The notes below the pieces were generated by a model, which did not search any database, had not been told where the DNA came from, and was given only the letters and a program-made list of their open reading frames with translations. Shown piece by piece: positions 1-7,673 of a stretch of 64,000 bases of DNA. Made by a program: the position numbers and the translations under genes. The stretch comes from Novosphingopyxis baekryungensis DSM 16222 (lineage in GTDB: Bacteria; Pseudomonadota; Alphaproteobacteria; Sphingomonadales; Sphingomonadaceae): positions 1 to 64,000 of the forward strand of contig NZ_ATUR01000002.1 of NCBI RefSeq assembly GCF_000420305.1, read 5' to 3'. Each line of letters starts with the position of its first letter. The first letter of the stretch is position 1.

Positions 1-237
1 GTCATTGAGGGCATCGAGCACCAACTCCCACAGCCCTAACAAGGTCCAGCGCCGAAACTGGCGATAGACGCTCGACCACTTGCCGAACTCTTCAGGCAGA
101 TCACGCCAGGCAGCACCAGTGCGAGCAATCCAGAAAATGCCATCCAGAACAAGCCGGTGGTTGGAGGCAGGCCGACCGCCTTGCCCACGCACCGCCATCA
201 AAAAGGGTTCAAAGAATGCCCACTCCGCATCCTCCAT
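1..237 (-). CDS. IS5-family transposase, N-terminal part (partial)
   Basis: Read leftward from ATG at 237, this gives 79 residues beginning MEDAEWAFFEPFL and running off the window. It has the N-terminal domain of IS5-type transposases (formerly DUF4096): a GGRPASNHR stretch, then LDGIFWIARTGAAWRDLPEEFG and YRQFRRW. The catalytic DDE part would lie outside the window. Many IS of this group split the transposase over two frames, so the fragment could be orfA alone. The open frame extends a few codons upstream (FAEVILARLL), and a TTG start there cannot be excluded. Confidence 0.75.
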   Translation of the reverse strand, partial: MEDAEWAFFEPFLMAVRGQGGRPASNHRLVLDGIFWIARTGAAWRDLPEEFGKWSSVYRQFRRWTLLGLWELVLDALND

Positions 238-323
238 CAGCAACCGCGCCAAGATAACCTCCGCAAAAGCTATCTTGAATCACAACTCAGCCCGTTTGTG
301 AATCCAGTTTGTCAACAGGGCCT
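1..323 (-). mobile_element. IS5-family insertion sequence, one end only (cut by window edge)
   Basis: The transposase fragment reads leftward out of the window. Its upstream end is marked by the sequence reading CAGGGCC at 316-322 on the plus strand, which I take as the outer edge of the terminal inverted repeat (on the minus strand it begins GGCCCTGTTGACAAA). The dinucleotide TA follows at 323-324, which would fit the TA target preference of the IS427 group. The other end and any target duplication lie outside the window, so the element's completeness cannot be judged. Confidence 0.6.
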
Positions 324-439
324 AGTCTCCCCCAGCACAGATTTCAGCAATGTGACATCAGAGAGTATATTCCGGGCGACCGTCAACATAAAATTAACGT
401 AGAAGCATTGATGCGTTTAGCGCTCTTGCGAACTGGCTC

Positions 440-665
440 ACTCCCAAGGCCCCGTCGTTACCGGTTTCCATACATCGCATGCACCGGAACTATTTGGGGC
501 CGAGTTCCAAGGTGGGCGAGCAGCCTTTTTGCGGAAAGTCTTCCAGACGGCTCGGCTGCTGAGGGCGTTGCGGTGGCTGCAGGCGCAGGTCCGCTCGATA
601 TCGAAGCGGTGGCGGACGAAATCGGACAGGGTTCTGATGCGCTTGCTACCCTTGCGGATCGCCAT
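440..665 (-). pseudogene. Broken small zinc-ribbon protein gene
   Basis: From ATG 665 leftward the frame reads MAIRKGSKRIRTLSDFVRH then RFDIERTCACSHRNALSSRAVWKTF. This resembles short sphingomonad proteins with a paired-cysteine ribbon. After about codon 44 the same frame loses all family character. The third frame continues as KGCSPTLELGPK, a stop codon (TAG), then FRCMRC, the expected second cysteine pair. So at least one frameshift and one nonsense change separate the two halves of the ribbon. The family assignment is from memory of similar proteins and no function is known. Sequencing error is possible but would need two independent events. Confidence 0.45.
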
Positions 666-742
666 GAACGAAGCGGAAAATAAGTAGGACAGTGGTTTTG
701 TCGGCGCCGGGGTGATCGCTGGGGCGGGTGTGGCGGTTTTTG

Positions 743-773
743 TTTCGCGCGAAGACGCAAAGGCGCGAAGGGG
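743..773 (+). repeat. Palindromic repeat, copy 1 of an inverted pair
   Basis: The core TTCGCGCGAAGACGCAAAGG is followed by CGCGAAGGGG. The element contains an internal TTCGCGCGAA palindrome, and its inverted counterpart lies at 895-924. Sequences of this CGCGAAGACGC type are scattered as intergenic repeats in many alphaproteobacterial genomes. Here the pair brackets about 120 bases of non-coding DNA. Confidence 0.6.
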
Positions 774-894
774 TTGGGTTTCGGGGCGGCCTTGCGGGTT
801 GATCGGACCTTTCGATATTGCTGCCCCGGCCTTGCCAGGGCGGGCCTTTTTTGAACCCTCCCGCTGTCCGCACACCGCCTGAATGCGGGCGCAC

Positions 895-924
895 CCTCTT
901 CGCGCCTTCGCGTCCTCGCGCGAA
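895..924 (-). repeat. Palindromic repeat, copy 2 of an inverted pair
   Basis: Reverse-complemented, this reads TTCGCGCGAGGACGCGAAGG then CGCGAAGAGG and matches copy 1 at 743-773 with about three differences over 30 bases. Together the two copies could form a long stem enclosing 774-894. Apart from this pair, I see no gene in 666-1001. Confidence 0.6.
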
Positions 925-1001
925 TCCCCCCCCATCTGTAGGAAATCCCCAACAGCGCCAACAACTTGACGCTGTCCTACATCGGTTGGATTGTGGCAGA
1001 C

Positions 1002-2078
1002 ATGGTCATGACAGACCAATCCAACATGCCCGCCCCGCCGCTCGCCGAGCCTGCGGAACATCACAATCCAGACCATATCGCGGCCATGGCGCGCGGGATC
1101 GATCCGGTGCCGGTGCGCACACGGCTCGATGGCTGGACGCCGGAGCGACAGCGCGATTTCATCGCGGCGCTGGCGGCGTGCGGGGTGGTGGCCGAGGCGG
1201 CGGCGCGGGTGGGGATGAGCGCCCGCAGCGCATACAAGCTGCGCGCCCGCCCCGGTGCCCGCAGCTTTCGCGAGGCATGGGAGGTGGCGGTGGACAGCGC
1301 GATGGAGCGGCTGGCCGATGCCGTCTTCGCGCGCGCGCTGCACGGCGTCTCTCGCCCCATTTTCTATCAGGGCGAACAGGTGGGCGAGCGCCGCCATTAT
1401 GACGAGCGGCTGGCGATGTTTTTGCTCAGCCGCCGCGCGCCGGACCGGTTCGGCTGCTGGATCGACCGGCGCGAGGTGCGCTGCGACGCGGACGAGCATG
1501 GCGCCGCGCTGGCCGAGGCGCTGGACCGGGTGACAGCGGATGCACTGGCGCAGGACGCGGCCGAAGCGCGGGCGATGGCCGGTGATGCCCCGGACCGGGC
1601 CGCGGCTGCGACCGCGGGCGCGGGTCCGGGTCCGGCTGTGGCGGGCGAAGCGGCGGGCGATCCGCCATATGATCCGCCATGCGATCCAGAAGAGGATGTG
1701 GACGATCTCGGCACATGGTGGCTGGAGGAGGGCGAGGATGAGGGTGATGCCGCCGTGCCCGAACGCCCGCCGCTCCCGCGCCCGGCCTATTATACCGATC
1801 GGCAGGTTGAGGAACGGCGCGAAATCCGCGAGCGCGTGCCCACGGCGGAGGAAGTCGACGCGCAGCTGGAGCGCAAGCTGGAAGCCTATGCCCGTGCGCA
1901 GCGGATGGCCGCCGAGCGCAGGGCTGCGCGGGACCAGGCGGCAGGCGACCAGAGCGAATCCGCGCCGACATATCGCGACCAATGCGAACTTCCGGACGGG
2001 GCGGATGGCTGGCCGGGTAGGTCGTGCGGCGGCGGGGCGTCCGGCAGCGCGCCTGCTGCTTGGGCCGCTCCGGGCTAG
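1002..2078 (+). CDS. HTH-domain hypothetical protein (sphingomonad family)
   Basis: The protein has 358 residues from ATG 1002; ATG 1008 and an upstream TTG at 966 are alternatives, and none has a convincing ribosome site. Residues about 30-100 form a helix-turn-helix-like region: DGWTPERQRDFIAALAACG, then VVAEAAARVGMSARSAYKLR, then FREAWEVAVD. This matches a recurrent sphingomonad family that resembles phage-terminase small-subunit or transposase-like DNA-binding modules. The later half is acidic and then charged and helical (around residues 265-315, rich in E and R), with a low-complexity Gly/Ala end. It is likely a DNA-binding protein; no target is known. The antisense open frame is an artefact of GC-rich codon use. 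Confidence 0.7.
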   Translation: MVMTDQSNMPAPPLAEPAEHHNPDHIAAMARGIDPVPVRTRLDGWTPERQRDFIAALAACGVVAEAAARVGMSARSAYKLRARPGARSFREAWEVAVDSAMERLADAVFARALHGVSRPIFYQGEQVGERRHYDERLAMFLLSRRAPDRFGCWIDRREVRCDADEHGAALAEALDRVTADALAQDAAEARAMAGDAPDRAAAATAGAGPGPAVAGEAAGDPPYDPPCDPEEDVDDLGTWWLEEGEDEGDAAVPERPPLPRPAYYTDRQVEERREIRERVPTAEEVDAQLERKLEAYARAQRMAAERRAARDQAAGDQSESAPTYRDQCELPDGADGWPGRSCGGGASGSAPAAWAAPG

Positions 2079-2111
2079 GCGCGGCGGCGGGGTGGGTATA
2101 GTCTGGGCGGC

Positions 2112-2540
2112 ATGACCCGATTGTTCGCTCTGCTCGCCCCGTTGTTCCTGCTGGCCGCCTGCCAGAATGGCATGGCGGGGTCGCAAGAGGAGGATGTGCG
2201 GCCCTTCGCCGGGATCGATGCGGCGGAGACGGTGCGCTTTTCCGGCACCGAGCCCTTCTGGGGCGGCGAAGTGACGGCCAGCCAGCTGCGCTACACCACG
2301 CCGGACGATCCGGACGGGGCGGCGATAGCGGTGGACCGGTTTGCGGGGCGCAACGGCGTGTCGTGGATCGGCACGCTGGACGGGGCGGACTTCGTGCTGG
2401 CGGTGACGCCGGAGCAGTGCCGCGACGGCATGTCGGACCGGACCTATCCCTATGCCGCGCTGCTGAAGATCGGCGCGGACCAGCGGGAGGGCTGCGCCTG
2501 GACGGACGCACAACCGTTCACCGGGCCGGACGCGCCATGA
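2112..2540 (+). CDS. COG3650-family lipoprotein
   Basis: This protein of 142 residues has a lipoprotein signal: MTRLFALLAPLFLLAAC places the lipobox LLAAC at residues 13-17. The mature part carries the FSGTEPFWGGEV motif and a later CRDGMSDRTYPY motif. This pair typifies the COG3650 (uncharacterised, META-like) periplasmic family. The stop overlaps the start of the DUF427 gene by 4 bases (ATGA at 2537-2540), so the two are translationally coupled. The protein is probably anchored in the cell envelope. Its biochemical role is unknown. Confidence 0.85.
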   Translation: MTRLFALLAPLFLLAACQNGMAGSQEEDVRPFAGIDAAETVRFSGTEPFWGGEVTASQLRYTTPDDPDGAAIAVDRFAGRNGVSWIGTLDGADFVLAVTPEQCRDGMSDRTYPYAALLKIGADQREGCAWTDAQPFTGPDAP

Positions 2541-3142
2541 GCGGCGGTATGAAGGGCTTGGCGGACAATTTGCCGGAGAAGGCGGCGCTGCTGCGGCGGG
2601 TGAAGGCGTCGCGCGGCGGCTGGAACCCGGATTTCCGCCCGCCCGGTCTGGAGCCGACGGGGCCGGGCGAGGAATCGGTATGGGACTATCCGCGCCCGCC
2701 GCTGATGGCGCCCGCCCCCGCGCCGATCCGCGTGCTGCATGGCGACAGGCTGGTGGCCGCCAGCGATCGGGCGGTGGAGGTGAAGGAGACGGCGGGCGCG
2801 CCGGTGCCCTATGTGCGCCCCGCCGATGTGCGGACCGACTGGCTGGTGCCCAATGGGCGCCTGTCCGTCTGCGAGTGGAAAGGCGTGGCGGTCGGTTTCG
2901 ATCTGGTGGTGCCCGGCGCAGCGCCGGTGGCGGACGCGGCCTGGTGCTATCCCGATCCGTTCGACGATCTGGCCGAGGGCTATGCGGGGCTTGCCGGCTG
3001 GTTCGCCTTCTATCCCGGCAAGCTGGCATGCTTTGTGGGGGAGGAACGGGCGCGGCCGCAGCCCGGCGGCTTTTACGGCGGCTGGGTGACCGACCGGATC
3101 AAGGGGCCGATCAAGGGCGCGCCAGGGTCCCAGGGCTGGTGA
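2537..3142 (+). CDS. DUF427 domain-containing protein
   Basis: The start ATG 2537 was chosen because it overlaps the preceding stop (ATGA); an upstream in-frame Met at 2363 would lie deep in the lipoprotein gene. The 201-residue protein has a proline-rich N-terminal 60 residues and then the DUF427 beta fold: IRVLHGDRLVAASDRAVEV, YVRPADVRTDWLVPNGRLSVC, EWKGVAVGFDL, WCYPDPFDDLAEGYAGLAGWFAFYPGKLACFVG. DUF427 proteins are widespread small enzymes or ligand binders of unknown function. The C-terminal tail (about 30 residues, basic) is extra. Confidence 0.85.
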   Translation: MSGGMKGLADNLPEKAALLRRVKASRGGWNPDFRPPGLEPTGPGEESVWDYPRPPLMAPAPAPIRVLHGDRLVAASDRAVEVKETAGAPVPYVRPADVRTDWLVPNGRLSVCEWKGVAVGFDLVVPGAAPVADAAWCYPDPFDDLAEGYAGLAGWFAFYPGKLACFVGEERARPQPGGFYGGWVTDRIKGPIKGAPGSQGW

Positions 3143-3161
3143 AGGAACGAAGGAGGGCATG

Positions 3162-3192
3162 AAAAAGGCCCGCGGGGCGAACCCGCGAGCCT
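3162..3192 (-). terminator. Rho-independent terminator of the fasciclin gene
   Basis: On the minus strand, GGCTCGCGGG pairs with CCGCGGGCC across a short loop and is followed by TTTTT. It lies 25 bases past the stop of the minus-strand fasciclin gene. It also falls just after the convergent DUF427 gene. Confidence 0.8.
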
Positions 3193-3217
3193 TGATAATT
3201 CAAATGGGATCAGCCGA

Positions 3218-3802
3218 TCAGGACGGCATCAGCACCGTGTCAATCGCGTGGATCACGCCATTGGTGGCGGGCACGTCCGTCGCGGTGACGGTGGAGGTGT
3301 TGCCGGCCGCATCGGTCAGCGTCACGGTGCCGCCATCGGCCTTGGCCGTGAGCATCTCGCCATTGACCGTGGTCAGCTCTGCGGTGCCGCCATTATCGGC
3401 GATCATCTTGGTCAGCGCCGCGGCATCCACATTGCCGGACACGACATGATAGGTCAGGATACCAGCCAGCTTTTCCTTGTTGGCCGGTTCCATCAAGCTG
3501 CCGAGCGTGGCGGAATCGACCTTTTCAAAGGCCGCGTTGGTCGGCGCGAACACGGTGAAGGGGCCGGGGCCGCTCAGCGTTTCGCCAAGACCGGCGGCGG
3601 TGACGGCCGAGACGAGGGTAGAAAACTGCGGATCGCTCTGGGCGACTTCGACGATGGTGCCGGCGGCTTCCGGCGTGGCCATGCTGTCCATGTCGGTCGT
3701 GGCCATATCGGCGGTTTCGGTGTCGGTCGTGGCTTCCTGCGCACAGGCGCCGGTCATGCCCACAAGAAGGGCAGCGGCAGAAATCTGGATGAGGCTTTTC
3801 AT
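3218..3802 (-). CDS. Fasciclin-domain lipoprotein
   Basis: The protein has 194 residues. A lipoprotein signal (residues 1-20, lipobox MTGAC) is followed by a Thr/Asp/Met-rich linker of about 30 residues and one FAS1 domain: TIVEVAQSDPQFSTLVSAVTAAGL, GPGPFTVFAPTNAAFEKV, LAGILTYHVVSG, TVNGEMLTA, NGVIHAIDTVLMP. FAS1 domains mediate adhesion or matrix contacts at the cell surface. The gene stands alone with its own terminator. Confidence 0.93.
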   Translation of the reverse strand: MKSLIQISAAALLVGMTGACAQEATTDTETADMATTDMDSMATPEAAGTIVEVAQSDPQFSTLVSAVTAAGLGETLSGPGPFTVFAPTNAAFEKVDSATLGSLMEPANKEKLAGILTYHVVSGNVDAAALTKMIADNGGTAELTTVNGEMLTAKADGGTVTLTDAAGNTSTVTATDVPATNGVIHAIDTVLMPS

Positions 3803-3881
3803 GCGATAGTCTCCATTTATAATCTATGTAGGAAACAGGTGGGCTTATCCTTTGTTCCAACAAGCGACAGAATATCGCGGA

Positions 3882-4346
3882 TTACATCTTCGGGCTGCGC
3901 GCAATCCGTACCAGTTCGCGGTCCAGCGCCTGCAGGAAATTGGATCGGTCTGCCTTGCTGAACGGGGCAGGGCCGCCGGTTATGCCGTCGGCCCCGGCGC
4001 GCAGGTCCGCCATGATGGCGCGGGTGGCGATGGCGGGGCCGATCGATGCGCTGGTGAACGGTTTGCCGGTGGGGGCCAGCACGGTGGCGCCGGCTTTCAG
4101 GCAGCGATCCGCCAGCAGTATATCGGCGGTAATGACGATGCTGCGCGGCGCGGCCTGCTCGGCAATCCAGTCGTCCGCCGCGTCGAAGCCGTCGGAGACG
4201 ACCACCCGTTCGATCAGGGGATGGTCCGGCACGCGCAAATGGCTATTTGCCACGATGCGCACCGGTACCTCGTGGCGCCAGGCCACGCGGTAGATCTCGT
4301 CCTTCACCGGGCAGGCATCGGCGTCCACCAGGATCATCGCAGACAT
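3882..4346 (-). CDS. UPF0178 / DUF188 (YaiI/YqxD) family protein
   Basis: This protein of 154 residues opens with [21 protein letters not shown] conserved [45 protein letters not shown] and [20 protein letters not shown] follow. These are the signature blocks of the YaiI/YqxD family, a NYN/PIN-like fold with conserved aspartates that suggest a nuclease, though no activity is established. The start lies one base before the stop of the upstream DoxX gene, so both are probably co-transcribed. Confidence 0.92.
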   Translation of the reverse strand: MSAMILVDADACPVKDEIYRVAWRHEVPVRIVANSHLRVPDHPLIERVVVSDGFDAADDWIAEQAAPRSIVITADILLADRCLKAGATVLAPTGKPFTSASIGPAIATRAIMADLRAGADGITGGPAPFSKADRSNFLQALDRELVRIARSPKM

Positions 4347-4347
4347 T

Positions 4348-4797
4348 TCAGCGCCTCCTGCCGAAGGGCCAGTCGATCACGCCGCCGACCCACAGCGCGA
4401 GCCAGATGAGCACCGGCTGCAGCAGCATGCGCGGCGCATGATAGGTCCAGCCAAGCATGGGTTCGGGGGAGGACATGTCGATCACCATATGGTGGATATT
4501 CGCCGGAAACACGCAGACGGCATAGAGCGCCAGGCCGATGCCGGCGGCGCGGCGGAGTGGGCGGGAAAGTGGCTGCAGCAGGCCCGCCGCGCCCAGCAGT
4601 TCGGCCACGCCGGTCAGCGCAATGACGGCGTGCGGGGCTGGAACCCAGGCCGGTGTAATCGACAGAAAGGGTGCAGGGGACAGGATGTGCAGCACGCCGG
4701 CGGCCAGATAGGCCATGGCCAGCAGCCAGCGCCAGATGGTCCGCGCACGACTTTCCGGCGCCCTGGCGGATTGTGTGGAAGCAAGGGACTTGGGCAA
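4348..4797 (-). CDS. DoxX-like membrane protein
   Basis: The protein has 149 residues with four hydrophobic segments at about 22-40, 57-77, 83-103 and 122-140. The segment order and [12 protein letters not shown] after helix 2 fit the DoxX/DoxD-like family. DoxX proteins are small inner-membrane proteins linked to redox or quinone chemistry; the exact role here is unknown. It is followed directly by the DUF188 gene. Confidence 0.8.
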   Translation of the reverse strand: MPKSLASTQSARAPESRARTIWRWLLAMAYLAAGVLHILSPAPFLSITPAWVPAPHAVIALTGVAELLGAAGLLQPLSRPLRRAAGIGLALYAVCVFPANIHHMVIDMSSPEPMLGWTYHAPRMLLQPVLIWLALWVGGVIDWPFGRRR

Positions 4798-4881
4798 GAT
4801 GGCGGCACTCCAGCAAAGGTCTTGCCCTGCTTTGCGCAGCGCCGCGCGCCAGGCAAGGGGCCCGGCACGCGATCGAGTGGA

Positions 4882-5013
4882 TCAGTCGTTCTTCATATTG
4901 TCGAGGCCGCGCACCACGCCGGACTTCAGCGATGGCTGGGAGGCGTTGGTTTTCTTCTTTTCCGCCTTGGGTTTGCGAATTTCCTTGCTGGATTTCTTCT
5001 GGCTCTTGGCCAT
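4882..5013 (-). CDS. Small basic conserved protein (43 aa)
   Basis: The frame from ATG 5013 gives 43 residues: MAKSQKKSSKEIRKPKAEKK, then KTNASQPSLKSGVVRGL, then DNMKND. About a third of the residues are Lys or Arg and there is no hydrophobic core. Many alphaproteobacteria carry similar very small Lys-rich proteins with the MAK-x-Q...KKPK pattern, of unknown function. It precedes the DoxX gene on the same strand by 84 bases. Its composition suggests nucleic-acid binding or disorder, which is inference. Confidence 0.6.
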   Translation of the reverse strand: MAKSQKKSSKEIRKPKAEKKKTNASQPSLKSGVVRGLDNMKND

Positions 5014-5174
5014 GCCTGGTTCCGATCGGGGCGGGATGCCCTGGCGAGAGCCTACACTGGATCAAGGCCGGCAGCGTCATGAAATACGGAAGTTGGAGAG
5101 GCGGGGGCGCTCACCGCCTGGAAAAGCCGCGCGATAGCGGGGAAGCTCTTTGCCGCCTGCTGCGTTGGGCGGGC

Positions 5175-5945
5175 ATGCCGAATTTGATCGACCATATTGC
5201 GCACCGTAGATCCGCAGGAGGCGCATGGTCGGCAAAGCCTGCCAAGGCGCGCTGGCTTGCCGCCGGGATAGGCCTGCTGCTCATCGGCACGCTGTTTGTA
5301 GCGATCTTAGGTCATGCCATCGCCGACGGGGCCAATTTCGCGTTCGACCGGGCGATACTGCTGATGATGCGCGAGGGCGCCGGCCAGGGTGCTCCCATGG
5401 TGCCCGAAGGCCCTGCCTGGCTGCAAAAGGCGATGATCGCCATCACGGCGATGGGCAGCGGCACCATATTGACGCTTGTCGTTTTGGCCAGCGCCGGGTT
5501 TCTGCTGGTGCAGCGCCATCTGCTCACCGCCGCGCTGGTGGTGATCGGCGGTTCGACCGGCCCGGTCGCTGTCGCCATCGCCAAAGCTGTTTTCGGCCGG
5601 GTGCGGCCTGATGTCATCAACCATCTGGTGGAGGAAGGATCGGCCAGCTTCCCGAGCGGCCACGCCGCCAACAGCGCGGCGGTGTATCTCACCTTGGCGC
5701 TGGTGCTGGTACAGATCGTGGAGCGCAGGCGTGAGCGCACCTATATCATTGCCGTGGCGGCGGCGCTGGTTTTGGCGATCGGGTGCAGCCGGGTCTATCT
5801 TGGCGTGCATTGGCCCAGTGACGTGCTCGCAGGCTGGACCTTCGGGGCGCTCTGGGCTGCTGGCTGGTGGGCGATCGCGCATTGGTTGCGGGCCCGTTTT
5901 GCCCCGGATCATGGAATCGGCGTGACGCCGGACCAATCCGCTTGA
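5175..5945 (+). CDS. PAP2-family membrane phosphatase
   Basis: The protein has 256 residues from ATG 5175; an in-frame ATG at 5080 would add a basic, non-conserved leader. It has about five or six membrane helices and the three PAP2/lipid-phosphatase motifs: KAVFGRVRP (KX6RP type), PSGH, and SRVYLGVHWPSD (SRX5HX3D). The histidines in motifs 2 and 3 form the catalytic pair. Members dephosphorylate undecaprenyl pyrophosphate, phosphatidylglycerol phosphate or similar lipids at the periplasmic face. The substrate here cannot be told from sequence. Confidence 0.92.
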   Translation: MPNLIDHIAHRRSAGGAWSAKPAKARWLAAGIGLLLIGTLFVAILGHAIADGANFAFDRAILLMMREGAGQGAPMVPEGPAWLQKAMIAITAMGSGTILTLVVLASAGFLLVQRHLLTAALVVIGGSTGPVAVAIAKAVFGRVRPDVINHLVEEGSASFPSGHAANSAAVYLTLALVLVQIVERRRERTYIIAVAAALVLAIGCSRVYLGVHWPSDVLAGWTFGALWAAGWWAIAHWLRARFAPDHGIGVTPDQSA

Positions 5946-6079
5946 TCGCGCTTTGCCACGCTCCGCCCTTGATTTTCCGGGCAAAGGCGTGAACGCTCGA
6001 ACCTCCCCCCATTTGGGGAAAGGATTTCTCGCCGTGCAAACGGCAGTCCGTAGACAGGCATAATAAAGGAAAGCGCAGC

Positions 6080-6343
6080 ATGGCTGACAAAAAACCCGCA
6101 AAATCGAATGCGCTGCAGCGCGAGGTGACGGTGACACCCGAACTGGCCGATATCACCGGTGAAGGCCCGCTGACGCGCGCTTCGGTGACCAGCAAGGTCT
6201 GGGATTACATCAAGAAGCATGATCTGCAGGCTGCAGACGACAAGCGCCAGATCGAGCCTGACGACAAGCTGGGCAAGGTGATCGGCAAGGAGCGGATCTC
6301 GATGTTCAAGATGACCGCCGCGATCTCCAAGCACATCAAATAA
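6080..6343 (+). CDS. SWIB/MDM2-domain protein
   Basis: These 87 residues are almost entirely one SWIB domain: LADITGEGPLTRASVTSKVWDYIKKHDLQ, then IEPDDKLGKVIGKERISMFKMTAAISKHI. SWIB domains occur in eukaryotic chromatin remodellers, in Chlamydia (fused to topoisomerase I) and as stand-alone proteins in some alphaproteobacteria. A nucleoid-associated or topology role is inferred. The start has AAAGGAAAG 6-14 bases upstream. The gene is monocistronic, with a strong terminator directly after it. Confidence 0.93.
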   Translation: MADKKPAKSNALQREVTVTPELADITGEGPLTRASVTSKVWDYIKKHDLQAADDKRQIEPDDKLGKVIGKERISMFKMTAAISKHIK

Positions 6344-6348
6344 GATAA

Positions 6349-6373
6349 GGGGCGCTTCGGCGCCCCTTTTTTT
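6349..6373 (+). terminator. Rho-independent terminator after the SWIB gene
   Basis: GGGGCGC pairs with GCGCCCC across TTCG, an exceptionally stable tetraloop, and the stem runs into seven T. It starts 5 bases past the SWIB stop codon. Confidence 0.93.
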
Positions 6374-6385
6374 CGGTTCCCAAAT

Positions 6386-6826
6386 ATGGCGCAAGGCAAG
6401 ACCGAACCTGTCGATAGGATGCTGCGCAGGGGGCAGTGCCTGTGCGGCGCGACCAGCTATCATGTCCTCGGTGCGCTCGACGAGGCAGCGATTTGTCATT
6501 GCACCATGTGCCGCCGCGCAACTGGATCTGCGCTCAACGTCGCTGTGCCCGTGACGACCGATCGCGTGGAATGGACGGGGCGTGAAAAGCTGACGGAGTT
6601 CGAGAGCAGCCCCGGCAAGATGCGCGCCTTCTGCGGTGGGTGCGGCGCGGCCGTTTACAGCCGGCGCACGGACAAGCCGCACAGCATCCGGCTACGCATC
6701 GGACTGCTCGAGCAGATGGATGAAATCACCGACCTCTATCACATCTACTGGGCCAGCCGGATTGGCTGGATCGACCGTTTCGACGCGCTGCCGAAGAACG
6801 ACGGCGAGGAGCCGGGCCGCGACTAG
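6386..6826 (+). CDS. GFA-family (glutathione-dependent formaldehyde-activating-like) protein
   Basis: This protein of 146 residues carries the zinc-binding motifs of the GFA/CENP-V fold: GQCLCG near residue 16, CHCTMCRRATGS near residue 37, and FCGGCGAAVY near residue 81. The fold is a compact beta zinc protein. The family name comes from Paracoccus Gfa, but most members have unknown substrates. The last 4 bases overlap the convergent lipoprotein gene. A second GFA gene lies at 35399-35830. Confidence 0.9.
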   Translation: MAQGKTEPVDRMLRRGQCLCGATSYHVLGALDEAAICHCTMCRRATGSALNVAVPVTTDRVEWTGREKLTEFESSPGKMRAFCGGCGAAVYSRRTDKPHSIRLRIGLLEQMDEITDLYHIYWASRIGWIDRFDALPKNDGEEPGRD

Positions 6827-7431
6827 CCGCCCTCGGCCCCCCACGCTGCGGGCGGCGCGGCAATACGGTCGCTATAGTCGAACGTCACAGTGAAGCCTTG
6901 CTGCTCGCCGACATCGGGGACGGTCAGCGTTGCCGCTGCACTTCCCATATCGATGATGAGCGGCGTATCCGCACCAGCGATGGCGAAGCGCTGCTGCGTG
7001 GTGCTGCTGTCACCGTCGCTCGTGGCGGTCGTGCCATTCAACGCTCCCGGTGTGCCATCTTCGGCCTGTTTTGCGATATTCAGCGTCAGACCATTATCGG
7101 CGCGCATCAGGCTAAAGCGACGAGAACGATCCCAGACTTCCTCCGAGGGGCTGACCTGCAACGGGCCGATATTGGCGTGCAACGCCATGGTGACAGGGCC
7201 GCCGGCCGCGCAATCGCCGATGGACAGCACCAGTTCCTTGCCAGCGAGCTGCGCGTTGCCGCCGGCCACGCTGCCGCGGAAAGCGCGGCCACATTTGCTT
7301 TCCACATTCTGCATGAAAGCCGTCTGCGGACCGGTTGCAGCCTGCTCTCTGGCGGCGCTGTCATCGGCCGTGCCGCATCCTGCCAGTGCCAGACAAGCCG
7401 CCGTTCCGGCCGCGATCAGTGCTTTGCGCAT
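6823..7431 (-). CDS. Hypothetical lipoprotein
   Basis: The protein has 202 residues with a clear lipoprotein signal (MRKALIAAGTAACLALAGC, lipobox LAGC at residues 16-19). The mature part has a conserved-looking core, MQNVESKCGRAFRGSV then GKELVLSIGDCA then HANIGPLQVSPSEEVWDRSRRFSLMR, with two cysteines that could form a disulfide. I recognise it as a sphingomonad periplasmic protein of unknown function, not as a named family. It is divergent from cspA across a 242-base gap. Confidence 0.8.
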   Translation of the reverse strand: MRKALIAAGTAACLALAGCGTADDSAAREQAATGPQTAFMQNVESKCGRAFRGSVAGGNAQLAGKELVLSIGDCAAGGPVTMALHANIGPLQVSPSEEVWDRSRRFSLMRADNGLTLNIAKQAEDGTPGALNGTTATSDGDSSTTQQRFAIAGADTPLIIDMGSAAATLTVPDVGEQQGFTVTFDYSDRIAAPPAAWGAEGG

Positions 7432-7673
7432 ATCCTCATCCCTTCCCCTGTGCTAAGCGGAGATCATGGCATAATCTGCTGCGCTTCCCAAGGATGTAGA
7501 TAGCTGCTATACCGCACCCGCTATCGTCGCCCACCGACGGAACTTGGCGTCTTGGCGCGTGCGCAAGCATCTGCCGCTACACTGCTTTCCTTCCAGAATC
7601 GACTTCCGGCGAATGAGGCGCCGCAACACGTGCGGCGTCGGCCAAATATGTTTCTGTACGAAAGGAAACGCAT
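7432..7673. promoter_or_regulatory. Divergent intergenic region / probable cspA leader
   Basis: These 242 bases separate the lipoprotein gene (minus) from cspA (plus). Cold-shock genes of this type usually have long 5' leaders, and the length here would allow one. AAAGGAAAC precedes the cspA ATG and is a good ribosome site. I see no defined cold-box and no stable hairpin by eye. The leader role is therefore inference from position and length. Confidence 0.35.

Noticed and set aside
438-3029. An 863-codon open frame on the minus strand
   Set aside because: It lies antisense to three genes with real family motifs and is Arg/Pro/His-rich with no domain, which is typical of GC-rich shadow frames.
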